A DNA stretch of 6,098 nt. It comes from Flavobacteriales bacterium UBA7325 (lineage in GTDB: Bacteria > Bacteroidota > Bacteroidia > Flavobacteriales_D > Crocinitomicaceae). This document shows, in pieces, positions 6,097 to 6,098 of this stretch. Numbering within the stretch: position 1 is the stretch's first letter; each line of letters opens with the position of its first letter. The DNA lies in contig DKPV01000010.1 in assembly GCA_002471375.1 (NCBI GenBank), positions 1-6,098 on the forward strand, given 5' to 3'. The position numbers were made by a program, and so were the translations under genes. The notes beneath the pieces are model-generated. The model searched no databases. It was not told the origin of the DNA and saw nothing but the letters and a program-made list of their open reading frames with translations.

Positions 6097-6098
6097 AG

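Overview
The window looks like an ordinary chromosomal stretch of a Bacteroidota bacterium, most likely from Flavobacteriales. The evidence is a long secreted protein with a type IX secretion system (T9SS) C-terminal sorting domain, a promoter of the Bacteroidota TTG-N19-TAnnTTTG type, near-absence of Shine-Dalgarno sequences ahead of the starts, and moderately AT-rich composition. The tandem cysteine-containing repeats of the secreted protein resemble ones I associate with Fluviicola/Crocinitomicaceae-like genomes, but that finer placement is inference from memory.

Layout. At the left, on the + strand, is subunit B of a 3-oxoacid CoA-transferase (41-694); its usual partner subunit A would lie just outside the window. 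Everything else is on the - strand. The CoA-transferase gene converges on a three-gene housekeeping cluster, read right to left: a YicC-family endoribonuclease (2783-1917), guanylate kinase gmk (1896-1318) and nicotinate-nucleotide adenylyltransferase nadD (1318-707). The convergent stop codons are 12 bp apart and sit inside two overlapping inverted repeats. A good promoter lies directly ahead of yicC. Upstream of it is an EamA/DMT-family membrane transporter (3785-2865), and beyond that a 726-residue secreted T9SS cargo protein (6096-3916) that ends in a strong intrinsic terminator (3862-3890).

How the genes work together. The yicC-gmk-nadD cluster joins RNA turnover, GMP to GDP phosphorylation and NAD synthesis; tight spacing (20 nt, then a 1-nt TAATG overlap) indicates one transcript. 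The CoA-transferase is an independent catabolic unit (acetoacetate/ketoacid activation). The transporter and the secreted protein appear to be separate units.

No clearly new biological system is visible. The points most worth a second look are the 150-bp tandem repeats and unusual composition of the secreted protein, the compact promoter with a very short leader ahead of yicC, and the two mutually exclusive hairpins spanning the convergent stop codons.
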